From NCBI GenBank assembly GCA_015847255.1, contig JADLZK010007795.1:88746-152745 (forward strand): 64,000 nucleotides of DNA, written 5' to 3'. This DNA is from Hyparrhenia diplandra (lineage: Eukaryota; Streptophyta; Magnoliopsida; Poales; Poaceae). The notes beneath the pieces are model-generated. The model saw only the letters and a list, made by a program, of their open reading frames with translations. It was not told where the DNA came from and searched no databases. The position numbers and the translations under genes are program-made. Of the stretch, positions 10,888 to 21,695 are shown piece by piece. Positions within the stretch are counted from its first letter, which is position 1, and each line of letters starts with the position of its first letter.

Positions 10888-11213
10888 TAGGCCTGCTAAT
10901 GGGGGCGGGGTTGAGCGGGTATTTTGGGGCGGGTATTATACGGATACTATGGGGCGGGTGGAAACGGGTGACACCGCTAAACGGGTGGGGGGCGAAGTTG
11001 GGTTGACGATACAAACGGGTTGGAACGGGTTGGGGCTCTATAGTCATAGATCGGCGCAAAAAAGTCATATATAATCTTCGCGTCGTGACTTCGGGTTGGG
11101 ACGGGTTGGGGCATTGAGCCGACGGGGCGGGCGGGGGGGCGGGTGGTAGTTAGGGTTTTTAAAATATGGGTTGGGGCGGGTTTGGGGCGGGTTTAAACCC
11201 GTTAGCGTGCCTA
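10888..11213. mobile_element. G-rich hAT-type MITE upstream of AVT3 copy 1
   Basis: Terminal inverted repeats are TAGGCCTGCTAATGGG at the left and, read on the minus strand, TAGGCACGCTAACGGG at the right. A perfect 8-bp target duplication GTCTCCGC flanks the element (10880-10887 and 11214-11221). The 8-bp duplication and TAGG termini are typical of hAT elements. The 326-bp interior is full of GGGGCGGG and ACGGGTTGG motifs on the plus strand and encodes nothing. Confidence 0.9.
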
Positions 11214-11221
11214 GTCTCCGC

Positions 11222-11919
11222 AAATCGCTAGCTTACGTGGAACATAAAAATGATTTAAAAGTAAAAAGCTAGAGGGGTACAAAGTGTGTCAGAGAGACAA
11301 AGAAATCTTGAGAAGGGTGCGAGCTAGCGCTTCTTGTCTCGCTAGCGCTGTGCCTGGGTTCCTTCGATTGGTACGCCGGTCCTCCTCGCTAGCGAGATGA
11401 AGGCCCGTTGGGGACGCCCTTACGTTGTGTTCAAGGGCCAATGTGGCCTGGAGTTTGCTCCAACTTGCCACACTGCCCGCCAGCACCAAGTTCATAGGTT
11501 TTTGGGGCTTCTTACCAACAAAAAAAAAGCTCCAAGGAAGGAGAGTTGTTGCCTTCAACTCATCAACCAACTGAAATCTTCAAGGAGAATCTTACACAAA
11601 GTAAGAAGCCCAAAAAGCCTCCTTCCTGATGTTGAGGACTTGTGTCATCAGAAACCAGCAGCTGTTGGGTCCTCTCTCTCCTTCAAAACTATTGTTGTTG
11701 CCATTCTCTTGATTATGTCTATCTGTTGTGGAAAAAGCTGAGCATGTGTGCTTCTAAGTGTGATGGTTAGTGTTGAATTAGATGCAATTGTAAAGGTTAG
11801 AGGCTAATTAACTGCTTGAGTAGTGCCTGTTAAACTGTCTGTATTCGTTCCTAGGAATCACTGGGTAGTGGGTACTGGCCGGCAAACAATATCCCTCACT
11901 TTGGATGTGTTAGTTACTG
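11222..11919. other. Intergenic, no recognised feature
   Basis: Low-information spacer between two MITEs. A 114-codon open frame (11397-11741, plus strand) has no recognisable motif apart from a hydrophobic C-terminus and is not called as a gene. Confidence 0.5.
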
Positions 11920-12161
11920 CTCCCTCCGTCCCACTGAGTTTGTCACCCTGGATTCCGTGCCATCTTATTCGATGCTTCGTTTTTTATTCAATTTTTTTGC
12001 ACAAATATAATTTATTTTTTTGTTACGACTTATTTTATCAATGAAGATGTTTGAATATTGATTAATTTATTTTATGATTTGCATAAATATTTTGAATAAG
12101 ACGGATGGCCAAACATGAAGTTCAAAAGTCAAAAACGACGAACTCCATGGGACAGAGGGAG
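11920..12161. mobile_element. Stowaway-like MITE
   Basis: The left end CTCCCTCCGTCCCACTGAGTT is mirrored by GAACTCCATGGGACAGAGGGAG at the right. TA follows at 12162-12163 and is shared with the next element. The interior is AT-rich and non-coding. These are the usual Tc1/mariner-type MITE hallmarks in grasses. The left TA is degenerate. Confidence 0.8.
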
Positions 12162-12373
12162 TACTCCCTCCATTCCAAATTGTAAGTCATTCTAATAATC
12201 TTATATAGTCAAATCATTTCAAGTCTGACTAAAAATATAGAGAGAATTACAAAGATTTATGCTAACAGATATACTATAAAAAATATAATTAACAAAGAAT
12301 CTAATAATACTAAGTTGTCATTCTAAATGCTATTATCTTATCATATAAATTTGATCAAATTTAAAATGTTTTT

Positions 12374-15300
12374 TGTAACACCCCTGGTGTTAATCAACTA
12401 AAATTTTGCCATGTCATCATGATCATCGCAAAGCATGCATGATTAGAAAATTTGAAATGCATCGAATTAAAATAAGTTTATATTTTTAGAGAATTGTTTT
12501 GTGCTTAAGAATTTTAGAGTGATTAATTTTAAATTTATGTTTTTGACCTTAAATGTGTTGTTGTATGATGGTTTGATGGTATAGGTTGGGAATTTGAAAT
12601 TTGGATCAAATTCAAGTTTGAATTGAGCTTCAAAACCCTAATTTCTAAACCCTAGTTTGTCCCTTTTTCTTTATTTCAAAATTTATCAAGATTTTGAGGG
12701 TGGTCAAAAAAGGGAAATGGTAGAGTTTTCAAAGTTGAGCAAAGTTGGTATTTTGAGTTTTCAAAGTTTAGTTCAAAATTTTAGAGTAATTTTGAATTCG
12801 ACAAAAACCCTAATTACCCCCCTTTTTCTCTATTTCAAAATCTAAGAAAAATTTGAGAAAACTTCCAAAAGCTAGTTTGTAGATCTTGTTGAGATGTACA
12901 AAAGATATGTACAAAGTTTTTGAAGTTTTTAAATAAATTTGAAAGTAATTTTGAATTCAAATTTGTCCCTTTTTGACCCCAATTTCAAAAGTCATATTTA
13001 GAGGCCGAATTTAAAAATCTTCCAATTGTGAAAATTGTAGATCTTGAAAAAATTAGGCTAAGTCACTTTTTTGGAGTTTTTCGAGTTCAGTTCAAATTTT
13101 TGGAGAATTTGGCAAATTTCAGCAAGTTAGGGTTTGGGTGCTACGATTTGTCCTGCGACTGGTCGCCCATCCGCCTCCAGCCGGCGTCCGCCGTGGCGTT
13201 CTCGCTGGTTCCGGCGAGAGCGCGGTCTGGACAGCTGGACGGCCGTGAATGCCCCGGCCTCCTCATCGTCCTCCCTTCCTATAAATAAGACGGGGGGTCT
13301 TTTTCTTCTTTTTCCAAAACCCGCCGCCGAAATCACCTCCACCCGCCGCCCGTCGTTCGCCGCCGTCAGTCTTCTCTTGCCAAACCAACTAGCTGGCAAA
13401 CTCGCAACCTTCTTGCGCTCCTTTGGAACCCGGCCGCGACCCACCGTCCGCCTGGAATCGTCCGCGCCACCCCATCTTCTGAAGTCCCGGCCGGACGCCG
13501 CCACGCCGACCTCGGGGGACGCCGGGACTGAGCTTTTGCTTGGGTAGAGGTCGCGTTTTCCCTCCCTCTTGATGATGTAGTAGGTGATCGGCTCGTCCCT
13601 TTTCCCTGGCCGTGAGCACGAGCATGGCGTGCCACGGCGTGGCGGCCGGTCATCGCCGTCGACCCACCTCCGGCCGAGCTCCCCAGAACCAAGCCCCGGC
13701 CCTAGCATCGCGGTGAGCCGGCGGCCCCTCCTTCTCTCCGTTTTCTTTTTAGTCCATCACCGACGCGGAACGCGACCCGGAGCAGCGTCCCCGTGAGCCC
13801 AGCCCGTGCGGGAGCCGGTAGGGGAGGCCCAGCACGCCCGTGCGAGGATCGATGGCGAAAAGCCGTCTATTATCGTTCATCTGGCGCCCCAACATCGCTC
13901 CAATGGGCCGGTTCGTTATCGTTCTGCGCCGGTCCACCATGCACACGAGCAGGCCGTGAGGAAGCGATCTTGGGCCATGCACGTGTCGGGCCAGATTCAA
14001 TCCGAAACCTTTTTTTCTTTTATGAAATGTTTTATTCAATTTCTATATGTTTGAATAGTGTCCGATTTTGTTATTTTCATATAAATTCAAATATAGCTTC
14101 AAAAATTCTGAAAATTTTTGTGTAGCCCTCCCATGAGTATGTCTACCCATGAAAATTATGAAACTTGAATTTTGAATAGTTTGGGCATGATTTAAAAATA
14201 CAAATTTTAATTGAAAAATGCATCTTCCTTGATTTTTAGTAATTATTCTATTTATCCAAAAATCATGAAAATTATTTTTACACTGTTTCATGACATGATC
14301 TACCTGTACAAAAAATTTTGAGCTTGTTTAAAGAAAGTTAAAATATTTATTTTTTTCATGCTCTATTATTTTATGTGTTGAATAATTTGTTTAATGTCTT
14401 AAAACCTAGGGTTTTGGGTGAATTTTGGATTGTTTTGTGAACCCTAAACCATGCCTTTATCAAGTGGTCCTTGAGAACTCCTTAGGCAATGGTGATGATA
14501 TCTTGTAGAGTAGTTCAACAAGTTGGTTTTGTTGGGTTGCAACTTTATCGTGAAGGAAAGTTGTACTCAAGTGTTTATCATTTCATGCACCTGCAAGCAT
14601 CATATTTAAATATATGGCATCATGTTGAAACATACATTGTTTCGTGTAGTGAACGAGATCGAGAGTGTCAAATCGAGCGCCTCTCGAGGAGGTTCTTTAT
14701 CGGAAGCGCGAGTTCGATTTCTCCGGGTTTTTCAAGAGATAGTTTATTCCGTCAATGAAGGCAAGCCCCGGTTTCATTAAACCCTTCCTTGATGTTTTAA
14801 AAGCTTTATATAACTTATGTCTATGCTATGTTGCATTAAGTAATTAGGAGTTGAGTGATAACCTAATTGCCGCATTCCCATCCTTGTTTATTTCAATACC
14901 ATCCTTGATAACCTGTTTATTTCGAACATGCTTAGTGATGCTTAGCCCCCGCTTAATTAGTTAAGTTTTTCATCAAAATGTTTTATTTGAGGAGATGGTA
15001 CTGTTTGGAAAAGAAAGAGATGTAGTGATGAATTTGAGATCGGACGGACGTAGGTTGAAAGCCGGCGGGTCGTGCTTGTTCCGTGTTGGTCGTGTAAGGA
15101 CCCGCCCGTTGTTTGGATTGTTAAGTTCGGGACTTTTTGAACATAGTACGCGCTGAGGTCGCAAAGGCACGCCTACCGGTTGTCACCCCGGTCGGTCGAC
15201 CCTAAACTAGCCACATCCATCGGATCTCGGTGGAGCCAAATCGGGAATGGCAAGAGTTGGGTGGGGAGTGGAGAGATGGCGGGAGTAGCGTGTACCCACC

Positions 15301-16186
15301 CTCTTGGGTCAAACCGTCATTAGGGACGGGGTAGGGAGGTGGAAACTTGTGCTCTCGGGTGGCGCGCAGCCTCGTTCCCGTTTTGGACAAATCTGAAAGA
15401 AGGTTGATATATGCAAGCTTAAGTGCTACATATGTCGTGTGGTTAGGGATCCCCAGTGGGTATAATCGGTTCATGAATCGCCATTGCTTCTCGGATATGG
15501 AGACCCGTTCTTTCCCATTCATCGTAGTAAATGATGGAATATGTTTTTGAGGAAAGAGAGTTGGAATAAGAAATATATGTTTGCTCTAGAATAGGATAAC
15601 CTAGATTATATGAGTTACAATCGGTTTTAAAAATATTGAAAGTAAGGATTCACTTATAGTAAGCTTTTTTATTGCAAAAAGAGTTCTTGATTCTTGCTAA
15701 AGCTTTACCTTGACTCCTAAGACCGGCATTCCCGAGTCTTCTCCTCTTTTCTTTAGTCGGGTAAGTCTTGTTGAGTACTCCCGCACTTTTCGGGGTTCTT
15801 TGACCCTTGTTGTAGGGAGCCGTCATGAGAAGCGGCTTGTTTTGGTCCCTCCCGCATGACGGTTGGGTACTGTGGGGGAAGAAGATGACTAGTAGAAGTA
15901 AACCCAAGGGTTGTCAATGTGTTATATGTATAAAGTTACTCCAATAATATCAGGCCTGTAATAATGATATTTAAGTTTGCGTATTTGAACAAATGGTTTG
16001 TAAACTTATGGTTATGTAATCCTTCCGCCGTTTACTCGATGTATTTTGAATAAAATATTGTAATACCGCAATGACTTGTTAATGAGATACTCGGAAGATT
16101 AATAGCACTTTCTAGATTATTGGGAACTCGTGCATCGTGATCCTAAATGTCTTAATGATGATGAAAAGTGCATGTGGGCCCGTAAT
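12374..16186 (+). mobile_element. Probable solo LTR, Ty3/gypsy type, about 3.8 kb
   Basis: The segment starts TGTAACACCCCTGGTGTTA, a typical first sequence of very large grass Ty3/gypsy LTRs. It holds a promoter-like TATAAATA at 13280-13287 followed by a GC-rich leader, then AT-rich DNA. Later come stretches with AAGGCAAGCCCCGG (about 14760) and CCCCAGTGGG (about 15452), also usual in such LTRs. No gag or pol motif, primer-binding site or polypurine tract was found. One LTR without an interior fits best. AAAATGTTTT flanks both sides, but the exact right end and the 5-bp duplication could not be fixed. It contains AVT3-derived patches (separate entry). Confidence 0.6.
13613..13843 (-). pseudogene. 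Patches of AVT3 coding sequence inside the LTR
   Basis: Patch A (13613-13649) matches AVT3 copy 1 at 10393-10428 base for base apart from one inserted G. Its key words are TGAGCACGAGCATGGCGT and CCACGGCGTGGCGGCCGG. Patch B (13779-13843) matches 10555-10620 through GGAGCAGCGTCCCCG, GCCCAGCCCGTGCGGGAG and TAGGGGAGGCCCAGC, continuing to CACGCCCGTGC. Orientation is the same as the gene, and spacing between patch starts is nearly equal (166 versus 162 bp). The DNA between the patches does not match the gene and looks LTR-like. At diagnostic sites (CCACGGCG; CCCGTGC not CCCGAGC) the patches follow copy 1 rather than copy 2. There is no open frame of use. Confidence 0.75.
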
Positions 16187-16434
16187 TTAGGAAAATGTTT
16201 TCTCTAAAATTCTTAGAATCACTTACAATTTGGGATGAAGGGAGTACTTAGTTGGTGAAATCTGATAGATTGTTTAGACTTTAGACAGACAAAGATTTAT
16301 TGCCGGCCAAGCCTAGTGGTCCAAGGCAAACGGATGAGAAACAATTAAACGAATCATTTTTCAGTTTGCCAGCTGATGGAACGAAGGAAAGAAGGATCCT
16401 TTGGTTTTCCTTCTTCAATGAAGTGAAGTTTCCT

Positions 16435-17086
16435 TTGATCTTTTTCCTTTTGGCACAGCAAATTCTCCAAGGTTTCCACCTTCTATGAAGTGCACGGCAA
16501 CATTTCCATGAAGGTTAAGCACTTAAGCCACTTGCGGCTTGCCAACCTATGCGAATCATTCAAAACTAGAATGGCCAACAAACCTAAACCGCGCACAAAC
16601 TTTGGATCAACATGTCCCCCACTCTGGTGAGGACACAAGACAATAGAGTTCCTGAAACATGTTACAAACTGCTTGAGAAAAAGAATCTTACACAAAGTAG
16701 GTATTGTATTGTACATTCGCATGGATTCCCAATTCCTCGTTCCCTTTGTCTTACAAGATCATATAAGCTTTATACACATGGATCTTCTGCCTGGTACGGC
16801 TGGAACCTATATGGCTCTATCTGAACAAAACCATTGTGTATGATATCCCATATTTTTAAGCGATGCAAAGCATGCCCAAATCAACATGGTAGCTGAATTG
16901 GGTCTCAAACTCTCAAACTACTAGAACCAATGTACAACCATTTGAGCGCTGCCAATGCATCAGCAAGCCATGATCCACATCAAAATGTCGATGCTTACCA
17001 ATGCATTAGCAAGACATGATGCATATCAGAATGTCGATGCTTCCCAATGCATTAGCAACACATGATGCACATCAGACTGTTGATGC
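16435..17086. repeat. AVT3 copy-2 3' flank, duplicated from copy 1
   Basis: This stretch is the counterpart of 8455-9502, without the 21-bp and 306-bp insertions. Its gene-proximal end holds three 46-bp tandem units starting CCAATGCAT at 16952, 16998 and 17044. The last unit runs into the TAA stop codon of AVT3 copy 2. Copy 1 has only a degenerate pair of this motif. Confidence 0.8.
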
Positions 17087-18358
17087 TTACAGGTTGGAAG
17101 AACTGAAGATTTCTACCAGTGACGTCCATGTCCCGGACACCGCGAGCGCAATCCCGATAACGATCACGGCCACGTCGGCGACGAGCCCGGTCCACCCGAT
17201 CTCGGCGCCGAAGACCTTGAGGTGGAACGCGGCGGGCAGCACGAACCCGAGCAGGACGCAGACGCTGCTGCCGACGAGCGAGAGGAAATCGGCAAAATTG
17301 GGCACGAGCATCGCCAGGAGCCCGACGACCACGACGAGGATCCAGCGCAGCCACCAGGCGTAGCGCTTGCCGCAGAGCAGGCGCTCGGCGACCTCGTACA
17401 CCGGGTTCATCATCACCGGCATGGTGAAGAAGAGGTTGATGCAGAGGCCGAGCTGCACGAGGACCGAGAGCCAGCCAGTGCCGAGGTTGGTGGTGATAAT
17501 GTCCCTGGTGGCGGCGCCGAACGCGAGGTAGCCCATGGCGCCGAACAGCCCGTACATGACGGCGATGAACGCCATGGACAGCGCGAGCGTGGCGCCGAAC
17601 CTGCGCTTGTCCGCGGCCTCGGCCTCGAGCGGCAGCACCATGCCGATCCCCTCGAAGGCGTAGACGGCGACGCCGAGGCCGTAGAGGAGCTCGGAGGGGC
17701 CAGCGAAGGCGAACACGGGCGGCTTGTTAGCCAGCCAGATGGATGCGTCCTGGCCCAGGACGACGCCCATGGCACCGAGGTCAACGACGTCGGCGAAGAT
17801 GCTGAGCGGCGCGAGGAGCGTCAGCGTCTTGATGGAGTTGAGTCCCAGCTGGAACGGCAGCATGGCCCAGATGAAGAGCGCCTTGGCCGTCAGCAGCGGG
17901 GACGCCGGGGACTCGGACCCGATGGGGTAGAGGTGCGCCATGGTGTTGGAGATGAAGATTAGGTAGCCGACGCAGAAGCTGGCCTGGCTGAGCACGAGCA
18001 TGGCGTCGACCGCGTGGCGCCCGGGCGCGCCGTAGACGGCGTGTCCCAGGTCCCCGAAAGAAGCGATCTTGGGGTGCTCATCGGCGATCCGGCGGCGCGT
18101 GGCGACGAGGAGCATCATGCAGTGGAAGGTGAGCGCGGCGACGGCGAGGAGGAGCAGCGTCCCCGCCGCCCAGCCCGTGCGGGAGAAGGTGTAGGGGAGG
18201 CCCAGCACGCCCGAGCCGACGACGGCGATGAAGACGTTGGCGAACGTCTTGGGCTGCGACGACAGGTGCCCGCCGCCGTGCAGCCCGTGCTGCGGGAGCA
18301 GCGGCGCCGCGTCGAGCCGCGAGGACGAGGAGCTCGCGGCCTCCTTGTCGAACCCCAT
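17087..18358 (-). CDS. AVT3-type vacuolar amino acid transporter, copy 2
   Basis: An intronless 423-aa protein, collinear with copy 1 over its full length. It starts MGFDKEAASSSSSRLDAAP at 18358 and ends SLVEIFSSSNL. An in-frame upstream methionine at 18604 is rejected because copy 1 and the conserved start agree on MGFDKEA. The usual AAAP hydrophobic pattern begins FANVFIAVVGSGVLGLPYTF. Differences from copy 1 are mostly conservative, apart from a shorter N-terminal glycine stretch and a longer C-terminus. The likely role is proton-coupled export of neutral amino acids from the vacuole, by family. The 5' leader contains a GCGGCGGCGGCGGC run that copy 1 lacks. Confidence 0.93.
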   Translation of the reverse strand: MGFDKEAASSSSSRLDAAPLLPQHGLHGGGHLSSQPKTFANVFIAVVGSGVLGLPYTFSRTGWAAGTLLLLAVAALTFHCMMLLVATRRRIADEHPKIASFGDLGHAVYGAPGRHAVDAMLVLSQASFCVGYLIFISNTMAHLYPIGSESPASPLLTAKALFIWAMLPFQLGLNSIKTLTLLAPLSIFADVVDLGAMGVVLGQDASIWLANKPPVFAFAGPSELLYGLGVAVYAFEGIGMVLPLEAEAADKRRFGATLALSMAFIAVMYGLFGAMGYLAFGAATRDIITTNLGTGWLSVLVQLGLCINLFFTMPVMMNPVYEVAERLLCGKRYAWWLRWILVVVVGLLAMLVPNFADFLSLVGSSVCVLLGFVLPAAFHLKVFGAEIGWTGLVADVAVIVIGIALAVSGTWTSLVEIFSSSNL

Positions 18359-19467
18359 GGTCTGCGGCTGCGGATTCAGCCGCTGGATCAGACGAACCGA
18401 GCAGGGAACCACCAGCTGCGGCGGCGGCGGCGATTGGGTGGTGTGTGGCGTGGCTTGGTGGTGTCCGGAAAAATGGGGAATTTTTGGGAACCTCGTGCCG
18501 TGCGCTTTCTCGTTTTGTAGAGGCAGATGCAGCCGGAGGTGGATGCGCCGTGGACCTTTCTTTGAGCAGCGTCGTGGACATGGTTCACGGCCTGCCGTTA
18601 CCAAATCAATCAGTAAAGCTCAGTAGTACACGGTGACGTTGCGTGTGTGGTGCACGGGAGGCGAGGGTGTCGGACTGTCGGTGCACGGGCATGGCCGATG
18701 GCCCCCTCTGTGCTGGTGGCGTCGAGGAGCCTGCTCGCCGGCACGGCGCCGGCGGCGAGGCCGCGAATGGAATGGCGAACTGACTGGTTGTTCTGTTGCT
18801 AACCATACTAGTGAGTGATCGCTGAATGGAATGCTCGCCGGCTTCGAGTCGTTAAGCCCACGCACCCTCCACGCTACTGGGTTCTGGCCAACTTCTTCAA
18901 CTTGTTCGCGGCAAGTGCAAATTGTATCAAAAGCCAAATCTGCACGAAAGAAAATGTTTTCGGCCAAATCTGTCAGATCAGATGCCGTCCGTGTCGAGCA
19001 CGATACGGCACCGAGATCGGGCAGATCAAACTTGTCTTTCCTGCTTTCGAAAAAAAAAAACTTGTCTTTCCCTTCTGCTAATAGAACTAGCGCGTGTTTC
19101 ATCATGCGCTCTTGCCAACCTGACAGAGAGAGTGACGTTGGGTCGTTGTTTTCCCTCGTTTTTTTTATATATATATATGGGGGGAAATGATTTTTCAATG
19201 ACGTTGATCGATGTAGTCCGTGGGCGATGCTGATGCTGCACTTGCTTTACATGCTGTTAACCTAACATCTTGGTGGTTTCCAGAGCGAAGACACTGACAT
19301 CCTTCACTCTTTTTTATATTGGGGAAATGATTTTTTAAAAAAAAAAAAAAAAACATATTTAATTTTGACTCCGTCTTAGCAAAAAAAAAAGTGTACAATT
19401 AATTTTTTTTTTTGCCCGGGACATGTTTCGTATTTGACGTGCCATGGTCCTTCTCACGGACTATGAT

Positions 19468-19483
19468 TTTTTTTTCGACAACA
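19468..19483 (-). mobile_element. 16-bp poly(T) insertion with 9-bp target duplication
   Basis: GACTATGAT is repeated at 19459-19467 and 19484-19492 around a T run followed by CGACAACA. It has the same footprint as the other short tails here. Confidence 0.5.
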
Positions 19484-20346
19484 GACTATGATGGATTGAG
19501 TGACGGTAGCAAGAGGCAGCCCACCCCAGAGGATCTGGGATATGCCGTGCATAAGCGGCGGTCCATGGGCTCCTACACTACACGACTCTGACCAAGAGAT
19601 TATGTCAAATGGAAATCCACGTGCAGCAAAGAGGCGTCATCACGACATTCAGGAGAACCATCAATTTTTTCTTGTTTATTTGTTTATTAGCAACGTGCAA
19701 AATGAATTCTGTTTATTTTTGTTGCAGATATTTAAATTATAAGCACAAAGATGGCATATGAAAATAATGTTAATAAATGTGTCCGCAAAATATTATGAAC
19801 CGGTTTATTTTGTTACTTTGATTGAACCTGTTCGCCAAGGGTCTAAGTTTCTAGATTCAAGATAGATGTTTGTATTTTTCTCAGGTTTGTCATAAGAATA
19901 TACCAACCCTATTTTTCAAGGACAAATGGCATGTCTGTAACATGCAGAGTTGAGTGAAAAAAAAAAAAATCGAGAGTCGAGACGTCTGTGATGTCATTGA
20001 CAAAGTCAAGATTATTACTGATGAATACCTATATCAGGGGTCAATCCTTATCCCTCAGGTATCCAAAATCATACAATTGGCACAAAACAGGACTATACTC
20101 ACGATTTTTTTTGTAAAAAAAATGTAGGACTCTTGATTTGGGGTTACTCATAGAATTTATCCCATAAAATAGAATAAAAGCAGGACCATGATTTGGAAGA
20201 TTGTTGAAGTCGATCTTAATTACCAACCAACTACTCTTATTTGAAGTCAGTTGATTGGTTGATCCTCTCAATATGCTTCCAACCATTTACAACGTATGAT
20301 AGGTTTGTATATGAACCCTACTCTCACTTAAGGAAACCCCCCCACA

Positions 20347-20590
20347 CCCGAGCTCAAGGCTGGGGCTATGGCCGCTCGCTCCATGGCCGAGCTAGTGGTT
20401 GCCTGCCCGCCTGCACCGGTGGCAATGTGCGAGCTTGAGGCATGGGCTAGGGTTGCTCACGCCATCCCACGCCCGAGCTCAAGGCTGGGGCTATGGCCGC
20501 TCGCTCCATGGCCGAGCTCGTGGTTGCCTGCCCGCCTGCACCGGTGGCAATGTGCGAGCTTGAGGCATGGGCTAGGGTTGCTCACGCCAT
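20347..20590. repeat. 125-bp tandem duplication
   Basis: A block starting CCCGAGCTCAAGGCTGGGG and ending GGTTGCTCACGCCAT occurs twice in direct orientation with a 125-bp period (AGCTCAAGG at 20351 and 20476). The two copies are almost identical, so the event is recent or maintained. No coding function is apparent. Confidence 0.85.
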
Positions 20591-21695
20591 AGCTGAGCTT
20601 GCATCATGGGAGGAAGGCCCTTGCTAAGGTCATTGGGAATGAGCGCCGTTGAATAGGGATGTTTGCATTGATGAGGAACAAGCGGATAACGCGTGAGACA
20701 AAAAGAAATATGGCTCGCTCATCCCACCGATTACTAGGGACATCGGTGTCTCAACATATTGTGGGATATTCCTCTCTTGGGACATTCCCCTCCCTTTTTT
20801 TAGATAATGGATATAAAATCCGGTTTCATCTATCAGCAGATAGAATCAGGCTAATTATTACAAAAATAGTTCGAGCACCAAACGCTCAACATCCAGCCAA
20901 TATTGAATGAACAAAAAAACAAAATACGGTTTGATCTAAATATGACCAATAAATCTTGTAGATAGCCATCCTCTCCCTGATATCTTTGAACCAAACAACG
21001 GATAAAATGGTATATTCCATCCCGTCCCCATACCACCCCTGGACCAAAAGCTACCCAATTGGTTATCATGTTATCAGCTTTTAAATTTCAAATGATATGT
21101 AGAATCTACAATTAGAACAACCGTTGCTGGTTAAATTAATGACCAGTAAAAAAAGGTTGCACTAGGGGGAGAGGACCGCCTATCTCAAAACATTTTTTTT
21201 CTGATAATTTATCTGAAAATATATTGAGGGCCTTCTGGAACGTATAGTTCATGTTCTGAAATTAAAAAACAGCACTCATGAGATATCTCCACGTCCCAAA
21301 GGCGTCTGATTGGCCCAGCGTCCCTTCAGGCCCGGCAAATTGTGACAAATTACATCATTTCCGTTTGACTTCGCCGCTGACCGTGAGCTGCCAAAAAAAA
21401 AAAAAAAACTATATCTGACTGCCGGATTTCTGCTACTGGCTTTTCTAAAAGCCAAAGCCTGGCATGCCTAGTTACCCTACATTATTAATCCCGGCTACAC
21501 TGGAATTCGAAAAAACAGAAAGTACAGGACAGGACAATAAGTTGTTGTTTGGATCTCTAAAATTGAAACCTGTTTTAGCTAGATCGGGTTTAAACAGGAT
21601 TTAGGAAAACCAGTTCTGAGTTTCCAACCAATGATAACCGTTGCCGAGGCAGGAGATACTAGCTGGAATTTTAACCGTGCATTGCAGTCGTGAGC

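Larger units (their letters stand above)
12164..16244. mobile_element. Stowaway-like MITE split by a large LTR insertion
   Basis: The left end at 12164 (CTCCCTCCATTCCAAATTGTAAG) and the right end at 16205-16244 (complement of the same, TTACAATTTGGGATGAAGGGAG) form one element. TA lies on both sides (12162-12163 and 16245-16246). The MITE body is interrupted after AAAATGTTTT near 12372 and resumes as CTCTAAAATTCTTAG near 16201. A later insertion of about 3.8 kb therefore landed in it. Confidence 0.75.
18359..21695. other. Intergenic between AVT3 copy 2 and the bHLH gene
   Basis: Up to about 18520 the DNA is AVT3 leader shared with copy 1. 18620-19240 has scattered open frames without family features. 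TTTTTTATAT plus GGGGAAATGATTTTT is repeated near 19160 and 19310. Several homopolymer runs follow. 20347-20590 is a tandem duplication (separate entry). 20770-21600 is AT-rich with no recognised element. No gene is seen. Confidence 0.6.

Noticed and set aside
11397..11741. 114-codon plus-strand frame ending in a hydrophobic stretch
   Set aside because: No family resemblance and no splice or promoter context. It could be a relic but cannot be supported.
13127..13708. 193-codon minus-strand frame and its plus-strand partner in the LTR
   Set aside because: GC-rich LTR leader downstream of its TATA box, with no motif.
17087..18604. Longer 505-aa start for AVT3 copy 2
   Set aside because: The extra 82 residues fall in leader sequence that copy 1 lacks, and both copies share the MGFDKEA start.
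18620..19241. Several overlapping frames up to 192 codons on both strands
   Set aside because: Low-complexity and mutually overlapping, with no domain or conserved word.
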